Shown one piece after another: positions 8,289 to 16,300 of a stretch of DNA of 16,458 nucleotides (the stretch's first letter is position 1; every line of letters begins with the position of its first letter). The stretch lies in assembly GCA_030374735.1 (NCBI GenBank), contig JASCIV010000568.1, forward strand, positions 1-16,458, written 5' to 3'. A program made the translations under genes and the position numbers. The notes under the pieces were generated by a model. The model saw nothing but the letters and a program-made list of their open reading frames with translations, did no database searches and had not been told where the DNA came from. The stretch is from Gracilaria caudata. Its lineage: Eukaryota > Rhodophyta > Florideophyceae > Gracilariales > Gracilariaceae.

Positions 8289-9918
8289 TCACAATCCAAT
8301 CCTAACTAGAGCCATCAGAACCAATTCTTCCAATCTGGTCCCATACCTAGCCGCGAATGCCGTCCATCGAACCTCTCCCCCAACGCCCTCGACACGTATT
8401 CCAGCCACGAATCTTGGACTGTTCACCCACATTTTTCTCTTCACACATCTTGCGCTTGCACAGTACCTCCCCATCGTCATAGCTTCGTGTCGAAAGAGCA
8501 GCACGTGTCCCTCTGTGGCGCAATTACCCCAAGTATCACAAAGAACTATTGCTCGTCGATGTTTGCTAAAAATCAATTCGTCCGTGTTCAAGTGCTTCAG
8601 ATGCTGTGCGGCCACGCACACAGAACTTTCTTCCTCGCCATCTTCAATGTTTAGTGATGTCTCCAGCGGTATCTCGAGTGGATTCACAGATGGTTTGGCC
8701 TCGACTACTTCTGTCTTTTCTTCGTCCCCATCAGCACGTCCTCTTGATGGAATACCCCCCGAATTTATAACCGATTCAGCAGCACATGCAGCCGAAGCAG
8801 CAAACATCTCGCAACGCTCTCCTTTCATACATTCATCATCTCTAAAACATCGATACTCTGTATCAAGGCAAAAGCAATTCTTCTGGTCGTTGCATTCATC
8901 AAAAAGTCCGGTCTCATAAAATCTAGCACACCTTCTTGGCGCAATGCACTCCCAAGTATGCTCACATGGTTCCAAGCTTAGCTTGGTACCGTTCAAGGGA
9001 TTGCTATGAAGCTCTACAATAGATGAAGCCTTGCATAATGTCCCAACCAACCCTTCGTGGAACGCACATGTCTCGCCACGTACACAGTACGAGTTCACAT
9101 GACAAAAGGATATATGACGTTGACAGGTGCAATCGGGATGAGGCACCTCACAAACGATGTTCGATCCGTTCCCGCTGCGAACGCACTCTCTTGGTGATGC
9201 ACAATCTCTACTGCCTTCGCAAGCCTCAAAATTGAACAATGTGCCATTACGTTCTGCTTCAGACATTAGGGAAGTAGATGGTTCGAACAGCTTAACCCCT
9301 TTCATTGACGCGCATCCGGCGCGTTCAGCTCCAAGCCCACGAAGGCAGATTTCGCCAGGATGACATTGGGAGGATGAAAGACAAATCGGGGTTTGTCTGA
9401 AGCAGAAGCATTTACCTGATTTGTCTTCCTCCGGACAAGCTACTCTCGTTCCCAGTCCGATGGACAAAACGCAACGATATCCAGAGGCGCAGTCTTCGTC
9501 AGCTGTACATTTTTCGAATCCCAGCCCGGACGCTATTGGCTCCAAGACCTCGGAAGCCGGCTCACTGTGTAGCGGCGCTTTCACAAAGACCTCTGTAGCA
9601 AATTTCGTTCTCTGCACATGGAGAGTTTGCGGCATTGTCCGCCGAACAGAGCAATCGAGCATAGCAGAAGCATCGTCCTTGCCCGATGCATACCCGTTCA
9701 TTTTGGGTTTCGAGGGAAATGCATTGGCGAGGAGGCAGACATTGGTCCGAGGTTACGCACTCGTCGAAATTAAGGGCGAGTGATGAATCTCCGGAACGAG
9801 AAACTGAAGACGAAACGGCCATGGTTTCCGTCGTCTTCGTCGATGGAGTTGTGCGCTGAAGCAAGTGAGCCTTGGTAGCTGCAAAGAGTACCATACCGGA
9901 TATGGTGAAGAGGAGCAT
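8289..9918 (-). CDS. Secreted multi-module cysteine-rich protein, reading frame interrupted
   Basis: Two overlapping minus-strand frames together form one gene. The upstream frame has an ATG at 9918 with A at -3 (a further in-frame ATG lies at 9978). It opens with a clean signal peptide (MLLFTISGMVLFAATKA), followed by one ten-cysteine module, then TGA at 9562-9564. The downstream frame, open 8289-9701, carries three more modules (about 9512-8784) with near-identical cysteine spacings 5, 5, 10-11, 5-8, 1, 6, 5, 5, 8-10. An acidic linker and a separate C-terminal domain of about 110 residues follow. Passing from the first to the second frame requires a one-base shift within about 9565-9582. 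That keeps the last cysteine of module 1 and yields roughly 540 residues. It could be a pseudogene, a sequencing or assembly error, a polymorphic null allele, or a missed small intron. Modular disulphide-rich structure and signal peptide indicate a secreted or cell-wall protein. I recognise no named family. Confidence 0.75.
9565..9582 (-). other. Frame-shift point in the cysteine-rich gene
   Basis: Upstream of here, on the minus strand, the frame ending ICYRGLCES is clearly module-coding. Downstream, the frame containing LHSEPASEVLEPIASG leads into module 2. Neither frame covers both parts. The last module-1 cysteine codon is 9583-9585 and the upstream frame's TGA is 9562-9564, so the change must lie between them if all ten cysteines are retained. 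Confidence 0.65.
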
Positions 9919-10968
9919 CGTTGTTCGATTTGCGTAGCAGTCGATCGAGCCAAAATGGGAGATATTGACAAGCTTCATGTAGAGGAGGTCCAAACCGTGT
10001 ACTGGGCACCATGGATCGGGTTGAATTGCCCTTCGGAATGTGCAGATACAAATATAGAAACTCAAAATCTTAGCCCAGTTTTCAGGGCGAGATGTGACAG
10101 ATGTGGTGAGCAGGTGACGAAATGAAAAGAAATCAGGAGATGAAAAGGACCAAACTTAGAAGCGTAAATCTTCATACCCGAACTAAAACAGAACAATGAG
10201 CTCAAGCCGTCGTTCAAGGCAAAATGTGTCATACAAGTTATGGGTTAGGTGATAAGAAATAACTAGAGGGCAGAAAAAGGAACTTCGTACGGACTCCTTC
10301 CGTCGGATTGGGACCATTGCACCAGTCCCGCGACCGCTTTAGAGGGCACAAAAGCTTTTTTTGGAAGTAGTATTTTATATCGACGTGTAGCTGGTTTCGA
10401 TAACAATAACACTTTCTCATGCCCTTGTATGATGCTTTGGGTGATATCCAAAGTATGGCTTCCTCGTTGCCCTCAACCGTGATTTCTTCGAGAACTCATT
10501 CCTACCATGGTGGGTGTACAGTATAAGTGGCCATCTTTGAGACAAGAGATGTTGGCAAACATAGAATTCTCATTGTAGCGAGTGCTAACAGTAACATTAA
10601 CAACTCACTGAACGGCTTGTTGCAAACTTTTTTTACCTTTCCAACGTATGAGACCACGAGAAGGTCAACGGAATGTTGGACTCGTGTAATTACGGAGTCC
10701 GTGGAACAGTCTCAGGTTTGTACGACTCCAAGCGTGCCGTAAAGCACTCTTCCTCACATGATCCGTCACGAAAACATGCATGTGTTTATGACTTTGTCGG
10801 GCTGGATAACATTGACGAGGTTGTGGCCTTATCTTCGCAGTTGCCGACCGATCCAAGTACCCGGGCATCCTGGGAGTGTCTCAGCGGTTTTCTAACTCTA
10901 TTATCCACTTCCCCCCGCTTCTTGCGATCAAAAAGAAGCTAGATCGCTCCTTTTACTCGTTTGGATCA
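9919..10968. other. Divergent intergenic region, no supported gene
   Basis: About 1.05 kb between the starts of two divergently transcribed genes, so it should contain both promoters. ORFs are short (up to about 90 codons), many start without ATG, and none has a recognisable feature. There are T-rich runs near 10355-10367 and 10626-10634. The frame of the downstream plus-strand gene is open from after a TGA at 10813-10815, but without an ATG until 10969. Confidence 0.5.
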
Positions 10969-12408
10969 ATGTTTCAGAATGGCACAATCGTACACGGTAC
11001 AGAACAGTTCCCTCTCTCAACTTGGAGCACGCCCTGGTCCACGTTGGACACTATTCTCATCGCGGTGTTAACCACTGTGATTTCGTACCAAGCGACGGCT
11101 ATTCTATCGGATATATTAGTTGGCTTCAAACGGAAAGGCCAGGCATCCCCGTCCCAAATGCATTCTTTTCTATTAAACAATGAGAGAAGTATGCTGCACG
11201 TTTTTGCCGCAGTAATGCGACTGGATTTCATCGATTGGATACGTCTGCGTCCCCGAGCTAACATTTCTTCATCTTCGATTGAGCGATACCCTGTTGCAGT
11301 TCGATTTTTTGTGGTAGTGCGTCTGATTCTTTTGCTTCTGCTTCCGACGCTAATGAATGTGCTTTCCATCGTTGTGTCTTTAGAGAGGGATACCATTCTC
11401 TCAGTTTCTCAAGCTGACTTTAGAGGAGTATCGATGGGCATCTTGAATGATTCGGAATTCAAAAGAGAACAGAGAGCTGATCTTGGAATTTGCGAGCAGA
11501 TACCGACAGCTTTTGAGTCAAAAGAAGATGCACTGATGGACTTTTCTTTGTGTTCTGAAGTCGCAACAAGGAATGCTTTCTATATTGGCGAGAATGAATA
11601 TGAGGAAGTACTTGAGGACGAAGTGTTGGAGGGAACACGAGTAATGGCAATGAACTGGCCTCGAGGATCGATATCTGTTTCATTTAAGGCGGGACTTCTG
11701 GAATATGCATTCAGATTTTGGCTGGACATTCGCCATGAAGAAGGCATTGTGCGTACAAAGCCGAGATGGGATACTAAAGACGCCCAATTGCTTGCCCAAG
11801 CAGCAGCAGATGCCCTTGCGTGGCAGTGCTCAATTATCTTGGGAAACAGACCTAAGAAGAATGAGAATGTCACACATAAAGAGGATGCGGATGGGGTTGC
11901 ACGGGCGTCGATTCTCGTCGGATGTGAGGGCTCCGAGCAGATGATCCTGTTGTCTGCGATAACCATTGCTACAAAAATTGGAGTAGTCACAACTGACAGG
12001 CTTGTGGTTGGTAGGGTTGACACAAGAGATGGAGAGGAAGGTGAGGTGGAAGAATTTTTCGGAGGTGAGTCTTTCAAACTGCTGAGGCGACGCCAGAGTC
12101 TCGGGCCTTTGGGAGTTCTTGCTCTCGTTACAGCGATCGCTATCGCATCAAGAGTAGTGGTTAAGGTTGTTTTGCATGCAGATATTGACGATGCAGTGGA
12201 GGTAGTTGTTCGGAAAGTTCTAGAACACGGATCGAACGAAGACGAGACATTGTTGGGAGTTACAGACACAATTCGAATTGATCACAAGTATCAGTGGGGT
12301 GAAAAGGCTTACATGGGACTTTGCATCAAAGAAGAGGAAGAGGTTGAAGCATTCCACGAAGGAAAGTTGGGTTCCGCTCCACATGCAGAAATTGAATTTT
12401 GTAAGTGA
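10969..12408 (+). CDS. Multi-pass membrane protein, first of two tandem paralogues
   Basis: 479 aa from the first in-frame ATG; the frame is open upstream to 10816 but has no ATG. Three hydrophobic segments are predicted: about 26-52 (DTILIAVLTTVISYQ), about 107-137 (VVVRLILLLLLPTLMNVL), and about 378-402 (GVLALVTAIAIASRVVVKV). Between the second and third lies a loop of about 240 residues with a cysteine pair (C175, C195) and two more cysteines (C287, C319) that match positions in the downstream paralogue. The C-terminal tail is acidic (KEEEEVEAF). It aligns with the next gene from MFQNGT against MIQGST onward. The last codons TTT TGT AAG TGA overlap a perfect GTAAGT splice donor, so the true C-terminus may lie at 12477 after removal of a 60-nt intron. 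I recognise no named family; it may be a surface protein, with the big loop probably extracellular or luminal. Confidence 0.8.
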   Translation: MFQNGTIVHGTEQFPLSTWSTPWSTLDTILIAVLTTVISYQATAILSDILVGFKRKGQASPSQMHSFLLNNERSMLHVFAAVMRLDFIDWIRLRPRANISSSSIERYPVAVRFFVVVRLILLLLLPTLMNVLSIVVSLERDTILSVSQADFRGVSMGILNDSEFKREQRADLGICEQIPTAFESKEDALMDFSLCSEVATRNAFYIGENEYEEVLEDEVLEGTRVMAMNWPRGSISVSFKAGLLEYAFRFWLDIRHEEGIVRTKPRWDTKDAQLLAQAAADALAWQCSIILGNRPKKNENVTHKEDADGVARASILVGCEGSEQMILLSAITIATKIGVVTTDRLVVGRVDTRDGEEGEVEEFFGGESFKLLRRRQSLGPLGVLALVTAIAIASRVVVKVVLHADIDDAVEVVVRKVLEHGSNEDETLLGVTDTIRIDHKYQWGEKAYMGLCIKEEEEVEAFHEGKLGSAPHAEIEFCK

Positions 12409-12460
12409 AGCGTTTAAAGGACAAGTCAAGTATCGTGACCGTAAAACATATCTTGTACAG
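12401..12460 (+). other. Candidate 60-nt spliceosomal intron at the 3' end of the first paralogue
   Basis: It starts with the consensus donor GTAAGT and ends TCTTGTACAG, with a possible branch site TCGTGAC near 12433-12439, about 22 nt before the acceptor. The length is a multiple of three, but it contains the in-frame TGA at 12406-12408. Removing it would replace the final two residues with a short tail ending at TAA 12475-12477. The signals are seen in the sequence; splicing is inferred. Confidence 0.5.
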
Positions 12461-12477
12461 ATGGTGAAATCAGATAA

Positions 12478-12877
12478 ACCTCCTATTCTTGTGAGAAACA
12501 GGCGACATTTGATCAGTCAGCAGGTAACGGGGACTTGTTGTGTTGTTTAGTCCAAGCCTGAGTAACGTAACATTATATTGTTAGGGATCCCTTCGAGCTC
12601 CGACGATTTGTTGCGGAATTCTAAAAAAAGATAATGCTATTGCGAGAGAATTGTAGGAGGACGGAATGTTGAGCCCAATTACACTATTCCAACTCCATAC
12701 ACATGACGGGCAAGCTTACGAGCATTTGCCAAGTGAGGCGTTCTGATGGAACGGGAGTCGTACTTCTGTTCCGGAAAGCATCGTATTCTCAGTCGTTACC
12801 ATCTCTGTCAAACACCGAAAAAGTTTCACTCCCTAGCTGACCCGCTTCTGACGCTGTCATTCTATTCAACGTGGATT
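12478..12877. other. Intergenic region between tandem paralogues
   Basis: About 400 bases. No independent gene is visible. The frame of the second paralogue is already open here, with an ATG at 12746. The translated segment just before 12878 (LTLSFYSTWI) loosely matches the region before the first paralogue's ATG (LDRSFYSFGS). It may be homologous 5' UTR or a short N-terminal extension. Confidence 0.5.
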
Positions 12878-14149
12878 ATGATTCAAGGCTCCACGCTCAC
12901 CTACGGGAATCAGACAAAAGCTTTCTTGCTGTGGCGTCCAGAGAGCAGCAACATGAACACTCTGCTGGTATCCGTAGTAACTACTATTTTGGTTGAACAG
13001 ATTTTTTCTTTCATTCAGAGTCTTCTCCTAGGAAGCAGACGAAGAAACACAGTTTCCATATCGGATATATACATGCAACTGGTTGCCTGGCGTTCCTCAC
13101 CACGTTCTCTTGCGCAGGCCGTCACGGTGATACCAAACTCACAGTTCAAAACTCCGACCTTATCCCAAGCCTTTAAACTACTTTCGTTGGTTTTCGCCGC
13201 TCCATTGCTTAATTCGCTGTTTGTCGCTCTATCAATTGAAAGGGAGACAACGTTCACGTTCAAGTCGGCCGGATTCGGTGGAATTGCTCTCGGTGTGCGA
13301 CTGAACAACAGCGTGTTGAATTTGCAACCGCTTTCATCAGGGTGTGATCAAGTGCCATTGGAGGCACCATATGGTAGCGATCAGACACCGAAGGTGAGAT
13401 TCGTACTTTGTCAATCACGTTCTAATCTGTCTCATTCTCGAATAGATAGCACTCTAGGACTAACAGTGTTTGATTCTATGAGGGACAACAGTTTTAACTT
13501 GGTCGGAACCACATCGTCCGGAGCGCTGCATGTCTCGAAAAGGGCGGAGATTCGTTCCGTGAACGCTTCTCTCGGAGCAAACGTGTTCGTTGTTCAACAC
13601 GTTTCGTCCGAACAAATGCTTCACGAATGGTCGTTGTTAGGGTTACAGTTCGCAAGGGAGAGATGCGGGAATGAGTTTGAAGCACTTGAACTAGTAGACA
13701 CGCTGATGAACCCATTTTCAGTTGCAGAGGTGGGTAATCACTTAGTGTTTGCATTTAAGTGTGGATTGAAGAAGAAAGAAGAACAAAGGAAGTTGGTGCG
13801 GGACATGGCGAACAAGATGATGGCAAGAGTGAGTTTTGTCAATGCTCAGAGCTCTTTAGTTTCGCAGGCGGAAGCTGGTCTGCCTCCGGGGCAGGTCGCG
13901 GTAGACAATGCTGTGGTGAGCGAGAAGCGAACGATGGACGACGTTCCTTTGTTTACAAGACGCGCGCCAATCGTCAGCGTGGGGATGTTGCTAGCAATGC
14001 TGTTGGTGGTGATTGCCTTGAGAGTGACGCTCGCTTTCTTGGTGGCAAATAATGTTGCGGTCGCCATTGGCACCATTCTTCGCCACGGACTGGGGCTTCC
14101 GTGCGCGGACTCCATGTTGGCGGCAGAGGACGTACGAGTGCACTACTGA
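12878..14149 (+). CDS. Multi-pass membrane protein, second of two tandem paralogues
   Basis: 423 aa when started at the ATG that aligns with the neighbour's start; an in-frame ATG at 12746 would add 44 residues. The layout is the same as in the upstream gene: hydrophobic segments at about 26-52 (NTLLVSVVTTILVEQ), about 98-120 (LLSLVFAAPLLNSLFVAL) and about 365-392 (IVSVGMLLAMLLVVIALRV). The long loop has C156 and C178 next to the conserved CDQVP (CEQIP in the neighbour), and further cysteines at 263 and 295. Other conserved anchors are (I/L)ERET against LERDT after segment two, and LRHG against LEHG after segment three. Several N-x-S/T sites in the loop favour a luminal or extracellular side. 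It lacks the neighbour's acidic tail, ending shortly after EDVRVHY. Overall identity is low, so the duplication is old or the pair evolves fast. Function unknown. Confidence 0.82.
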   Translation: MIQGSTLTYGNQTKAFLLWRPESSNMNTLLVSVVTTILVEQIFSFIQSLLLGSRRRNTVSISDIYMQLVAWRSSPRSLAQAVTVIPNSQFKTPTLSQAFKLLSLVFAAPLLNSLFVALSIERETTFTFKSAGFGGIALGVRLNNSVLNLQPLSSGCDQVPLEAPYGSDQTPKVRFVLCQSRSNLSHSRIDSTLGLTVFDSMRDNSFNLVGTTSSGALHVSKRAEIRSVNASLGANVFVVQHVSSEQMLHEWSLLGLQFARERCGNEFEALELVDTLMNPFSVAEVGNHLVFAFKCGLKKKEEQRKLVRDMANKMMARVSFVNAQSSLVSQAEAGLPPGQVAVDNAVVSEKRTMDDVPLFTRRAPIVSVGMLLAMLLVVIALRVTLAFLVANNVAVAIGTILRHGLGLPCADSMLAAEDVRVHY

Positions 14150-14329
14150 GACAGGGCAGAGTATTCAGGGATGGCATTTCCGTCCTGCTTGTCCACCTCC
14201 AGCCAAGCTCGGACGCTAATCGCCACGTGCCAGCAGGGACGATGTTGACTACGCTGTTGACGCCACGCTTTACACGTAGGTACGCCAGCAATGTCACAAG
14301 GTCCATTTAATTACGTCTTTTTGTAGAAA

Positions 14330-15331
14330 CTAGGAACATGCATTTGGAATCGAGAACACTTCGACTCCGTTTTCATTATATTCAGCTGCGTTCATCTGGT
14401 GCAAGTCTATATAGTCAACAACGGAACACTCATCAATAGTGGACTCCCGCCGGAAGCCAGGACATATCAAAGAAGGCACGCCGTTTTTGAGTCCATGTAG
14501 GATGCAATCGTTTGAATCAAGATGCAGAAGACATTGACTGTATGCAAGTTGAATATTGTACATGAACTCGTTATAACATATTTGAGCTTCAATACCCATG
14601 TAAGGTGATGGTTGAATCCTGCTGTAGCACTCCGAGCTAATGAGCCCAGCGTTCACGGCAAAAGGATCCATGAATTGTGAAACCTGTGAAATGCGAGCGC
14701 GAGATGTATGAAATACATGTCGACAGTCATACTGATTTGGATGATCTCCATCGCTCGCAAGAGCGTTTGCTCGGCATTGGAAGTACTTCCCATCACTTGA
14801 AGTCAACCTTTCCCGGTCAAAGGTGACGCCCGAATCCGTTTTGTAGTTGAGCACCAAGTATTCATGCACGTAACAATTTCCAACCGTCGAATCCTTGAAG
14901 TACGGCAAACACTCAAACTGTGCAATCTCCTGCAGCCCAAGCATCACAATTGAAATCACCAATGGGCCGTGTTCGTGTCGTGCAAACTCGGCATGTAATG
15001 CGTCAAGGCGACTCTGCTCGCATCCGTCCCAACACGCTTCAAATATCTCCCAATCACAGCCGTCCTTACATTGTTCCTCCTGAGCGTCGGCTGTCGACAC
15101 GGTAGATTCGAGTGCCCTGTAAGTTCGTTCTACGTCTTGGTATGATATGTGAAATGTGTCACAGGGGAGCGAAGGTTGCTGTTCGGCGCGAGCAGTGACA
15201 TTGAGCTTAACTCGATTGAGTAAAGACGGAAGTTGCGCAAAGGAAGGCTTGTGGGCGACCTTTGGAATGGTTGATGGATTGGCGAATGCCAACGAGCAGA
15301 GGAGAAGAACAATTGCGGCGAAGAAACCCAT
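14330..15331 (-). CDS. Secreted cysteine-rich protein, 333 aa
   Basis: It starts at the ATG at 15331; the codon before it is GTG and is not needed. Residues 1-18 (MGFFAAIVLLLCSLAFA) form a textbook signal peptide with a probable AFA/NP cleavage. The mature part has 16 cysteines, an even number that suggests eight disulphides. They include a tight cluster EQCKDGC...EACWDGC (about 88-104) and scattered single cysteines to the penultimate residue. There is one likely glycosylation site (NVT, about 44). No transmembrane segment follows, although LVISIVMLGLQ (124-134) is mildly hydrophobic. It converges on the second membrane paralogue with about 180 bp between stop codons. I cannot assign a family. 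It could be an extracellular enzyme, a cell-wall protein or an effector-like protein, but no catalytic motif is visible. Confidence 0.85.
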   Translation of the reverse strand: MGFFAAIVLLLCSLAFANPSTIPKVAHKPSFAQLPSLLNRVKLNVTARAEQQPSLPCDTFHISYQDVERTYRALESTVSTADAQEEQCKDGCDWEIFEACWDGCEQSRLDALHAEFARHEHGPLVISIVMLGLQEIAQFECLPYFKDSTVGNCYVHEYLVLNYKTDSGVTFDRERLTSSDGKYFQCRANALASDGDHPNQYDCRHVFHTSRARISQVSQFMDPFAVNAGLISSECYSRIQPSPYMGIEAQICYNEFMYNIQLAYSQCLLHLDSNDCILHGLKNGVPSLICPGFRRESTIDECSVVDYIDLHQMNAAEYNENGVEVFSIPNACS

Positions 15332-15583
15332 CACGTATGGAATACGTTTGTGATGCGAATGTGATTGTGGTGGATGCGAGGAGCAGTGATATGGATATGT
15401 TATATATGAAGGCGTTCATGCTTTCAGGAGGAATTCACGACCTGAAGAGTGTGTTTGAACTCGTTATTGTCGTCGTGATTGTCATGGTGTTTAATGTACC
15501 AATGTACCAATTGTGCACGTTTGTGCCGACGTAGCTCGCAGCAATGAGATTTTTTGTAGACGCGGATTCTACTTTAAGGGCAG
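15332..15583. other. Upstream region of the secreted protein gene
   Basis: Presumed promoter and 5' UTR of the minus-strand gene ending at 15331. It contains a TATA-like stretch TTATATATGA at 15399-15408, about 70 bases before the start codon on the transcribed strand; this could be a core promoter element but is weak evidence. A plus-strand ORF across 15262-15534 overlaps the gene and is regarded as a shadow. Confidence 0.35.
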
Positions 15584-15916
15584 ATGGTGGTCAGGATTGA
15601 AGACGGTTCTGAGAGATTGATATCATCGAGTGATACTCGTCACGAAGTAAACGTGGCAATATCTTACAGAGCATATCTTTACTCTTCAAACATGAAGGAA
15701 AACTCCTGTTTAGCTCACAAAGCCATGGTGGAATGCTACGTGCGATCTACTCTAAAGGCCCCAGGAGATGAAGAGAAAAGTGTACTAGTTGGCGAGAGCG
15801 ATGCAGCCGGGGCGGATCTTATGGAGCTGAACTGTAGCTTTGTTGGCGAGCGTAGTTCACAGGCTTACGGGCGACATTGGAGGCCAGGCACAGCAAAGGG
15901 CCAATTGTGCAGGTAG
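15584..15916 (+). CDS. Possible small or truncated gene, 110 aa
   Basis: An ATG-initiated ORF following an in-frame TAA at 15575-15577. The translation has balanced composition and looks more protein-like than the surrounding noise ORFs (SYRAYLYSSNMKENSCLAHK, then ELNCSFVGERSS). It has no signal peptide, membrane segment or motif I know. It ends close to where a hairpin-rich segment begins, so it could be the 5' remnant of a gene cut by an insertion. It could equally be a chance ORF. Confidence 0.25.
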   Translation: MVVRIEDGSERLISSSDTRHEVNVAISYRAYLYSSNMKENSCLAHKAMVECYVRSTLKAPGDEEKSVLVGESDAAGADLMELNCSFVGERSSQAYGRHWRPGTAKGQLCR

Positions 15917-15961
15917 AAAACAGGGACTGGCTGTGTAACACATCATCAGTAGTTTGTCCTC

Positions 15962-15985
15962 TCTCGAGTTTAGCTCCACTCGAGA
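15962..15985. repeat. Perfect 8-bp stem-loop
   Basis: Arms TCTCGAGT (15962-15969) and ACTCGAGA (15978-15985) with an 8-nt loop. Confidence 0.75.
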
Positions 15986-16014
15986 CTATTTTCCTTTACA
16001 AAGTAAAACCTAAG

Positions 16015-16052
16015 GGCAGGATCTGTCTGCGTTGTGCAGTACAGATCCTGCC
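16015..16052. repeat. Long hairpin with 12-bp perfect outer stem
   Basis: Arms GGCAGGATCTGT (16015-16026) and ACAGATCCTGCC (16041-16052) are perfectly complementary. The loop holds an inner 4-bp stem CTGC/GCAG with one unpaired T. It is the strongest hairpin in the window. Confidence 0.85.
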
Positions 16053-16084
16053 AGACCTTTGTCTCCGACCCTCATCGCGTGGTA

Positions 16085-16125
16085 CTACAGAACAACCCCC
16101 CTGTTCTTTTGTTCTGTTACTGTAG
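16085..16125. repeat. Nested stem-loop
   Basis: CAGAACAA (16088-16095) is complementary to TTGTTCTG (16109-16116). Alternatively the outer CTACAG (16085-16090) pairs with CTGTAG (16120-16125). The two pairings share three bases, so they are alternative rather than additive. Confidence 0.6.
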
Positions 16126-16206
16126 AGGATCAGCACTATGTAGGATGCCTGTTAGTTCAGAGCTGTGAGGCTCGGGGTACTCAGCACACATCACGTTCCA
16201 GCTACT

Positions 16207-16300
16207 TGTTATTTCAGGATTTGCATCCGGAGTAATCAGCAGTAGTGGCGATATCTTTCCGTGTTATTTCAGGGGCTGTAGACCCCGGAGTAATCACCAG
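16207..16300. repeat. Two direct repeats, each enclosing a small hairpin
   Basis: Copy one, 16207-16242, and copy two, 16262-16300, share the left block TGTTATTTCAGG and the right block CCGGAGTAATCA followed by a CAG. The core between them differs in length and sequence but is self-complementary in both: GGAT/ATCC in copy one and GGGG/CCCC in copy two. Confidence 0.75.

Noticed and set aside
9535..9590. A 52- or 58-nt GT...AG intron joining the two frames of the cysteine-rich gene
   Set aside because: Donors GTGAAAG or GTCTTT with acceptor CCAATAG give the correct phase, but would delete the last cysteine of module 1 and the linker. The donors are poor, so a one-base frame change is the better explanation, though not proven.
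10238..10942. Several ORFs of 60-90 codons between the divergent genes
   Set aside because: Many lack an ATG, and they overlap each other with no motif or signal.
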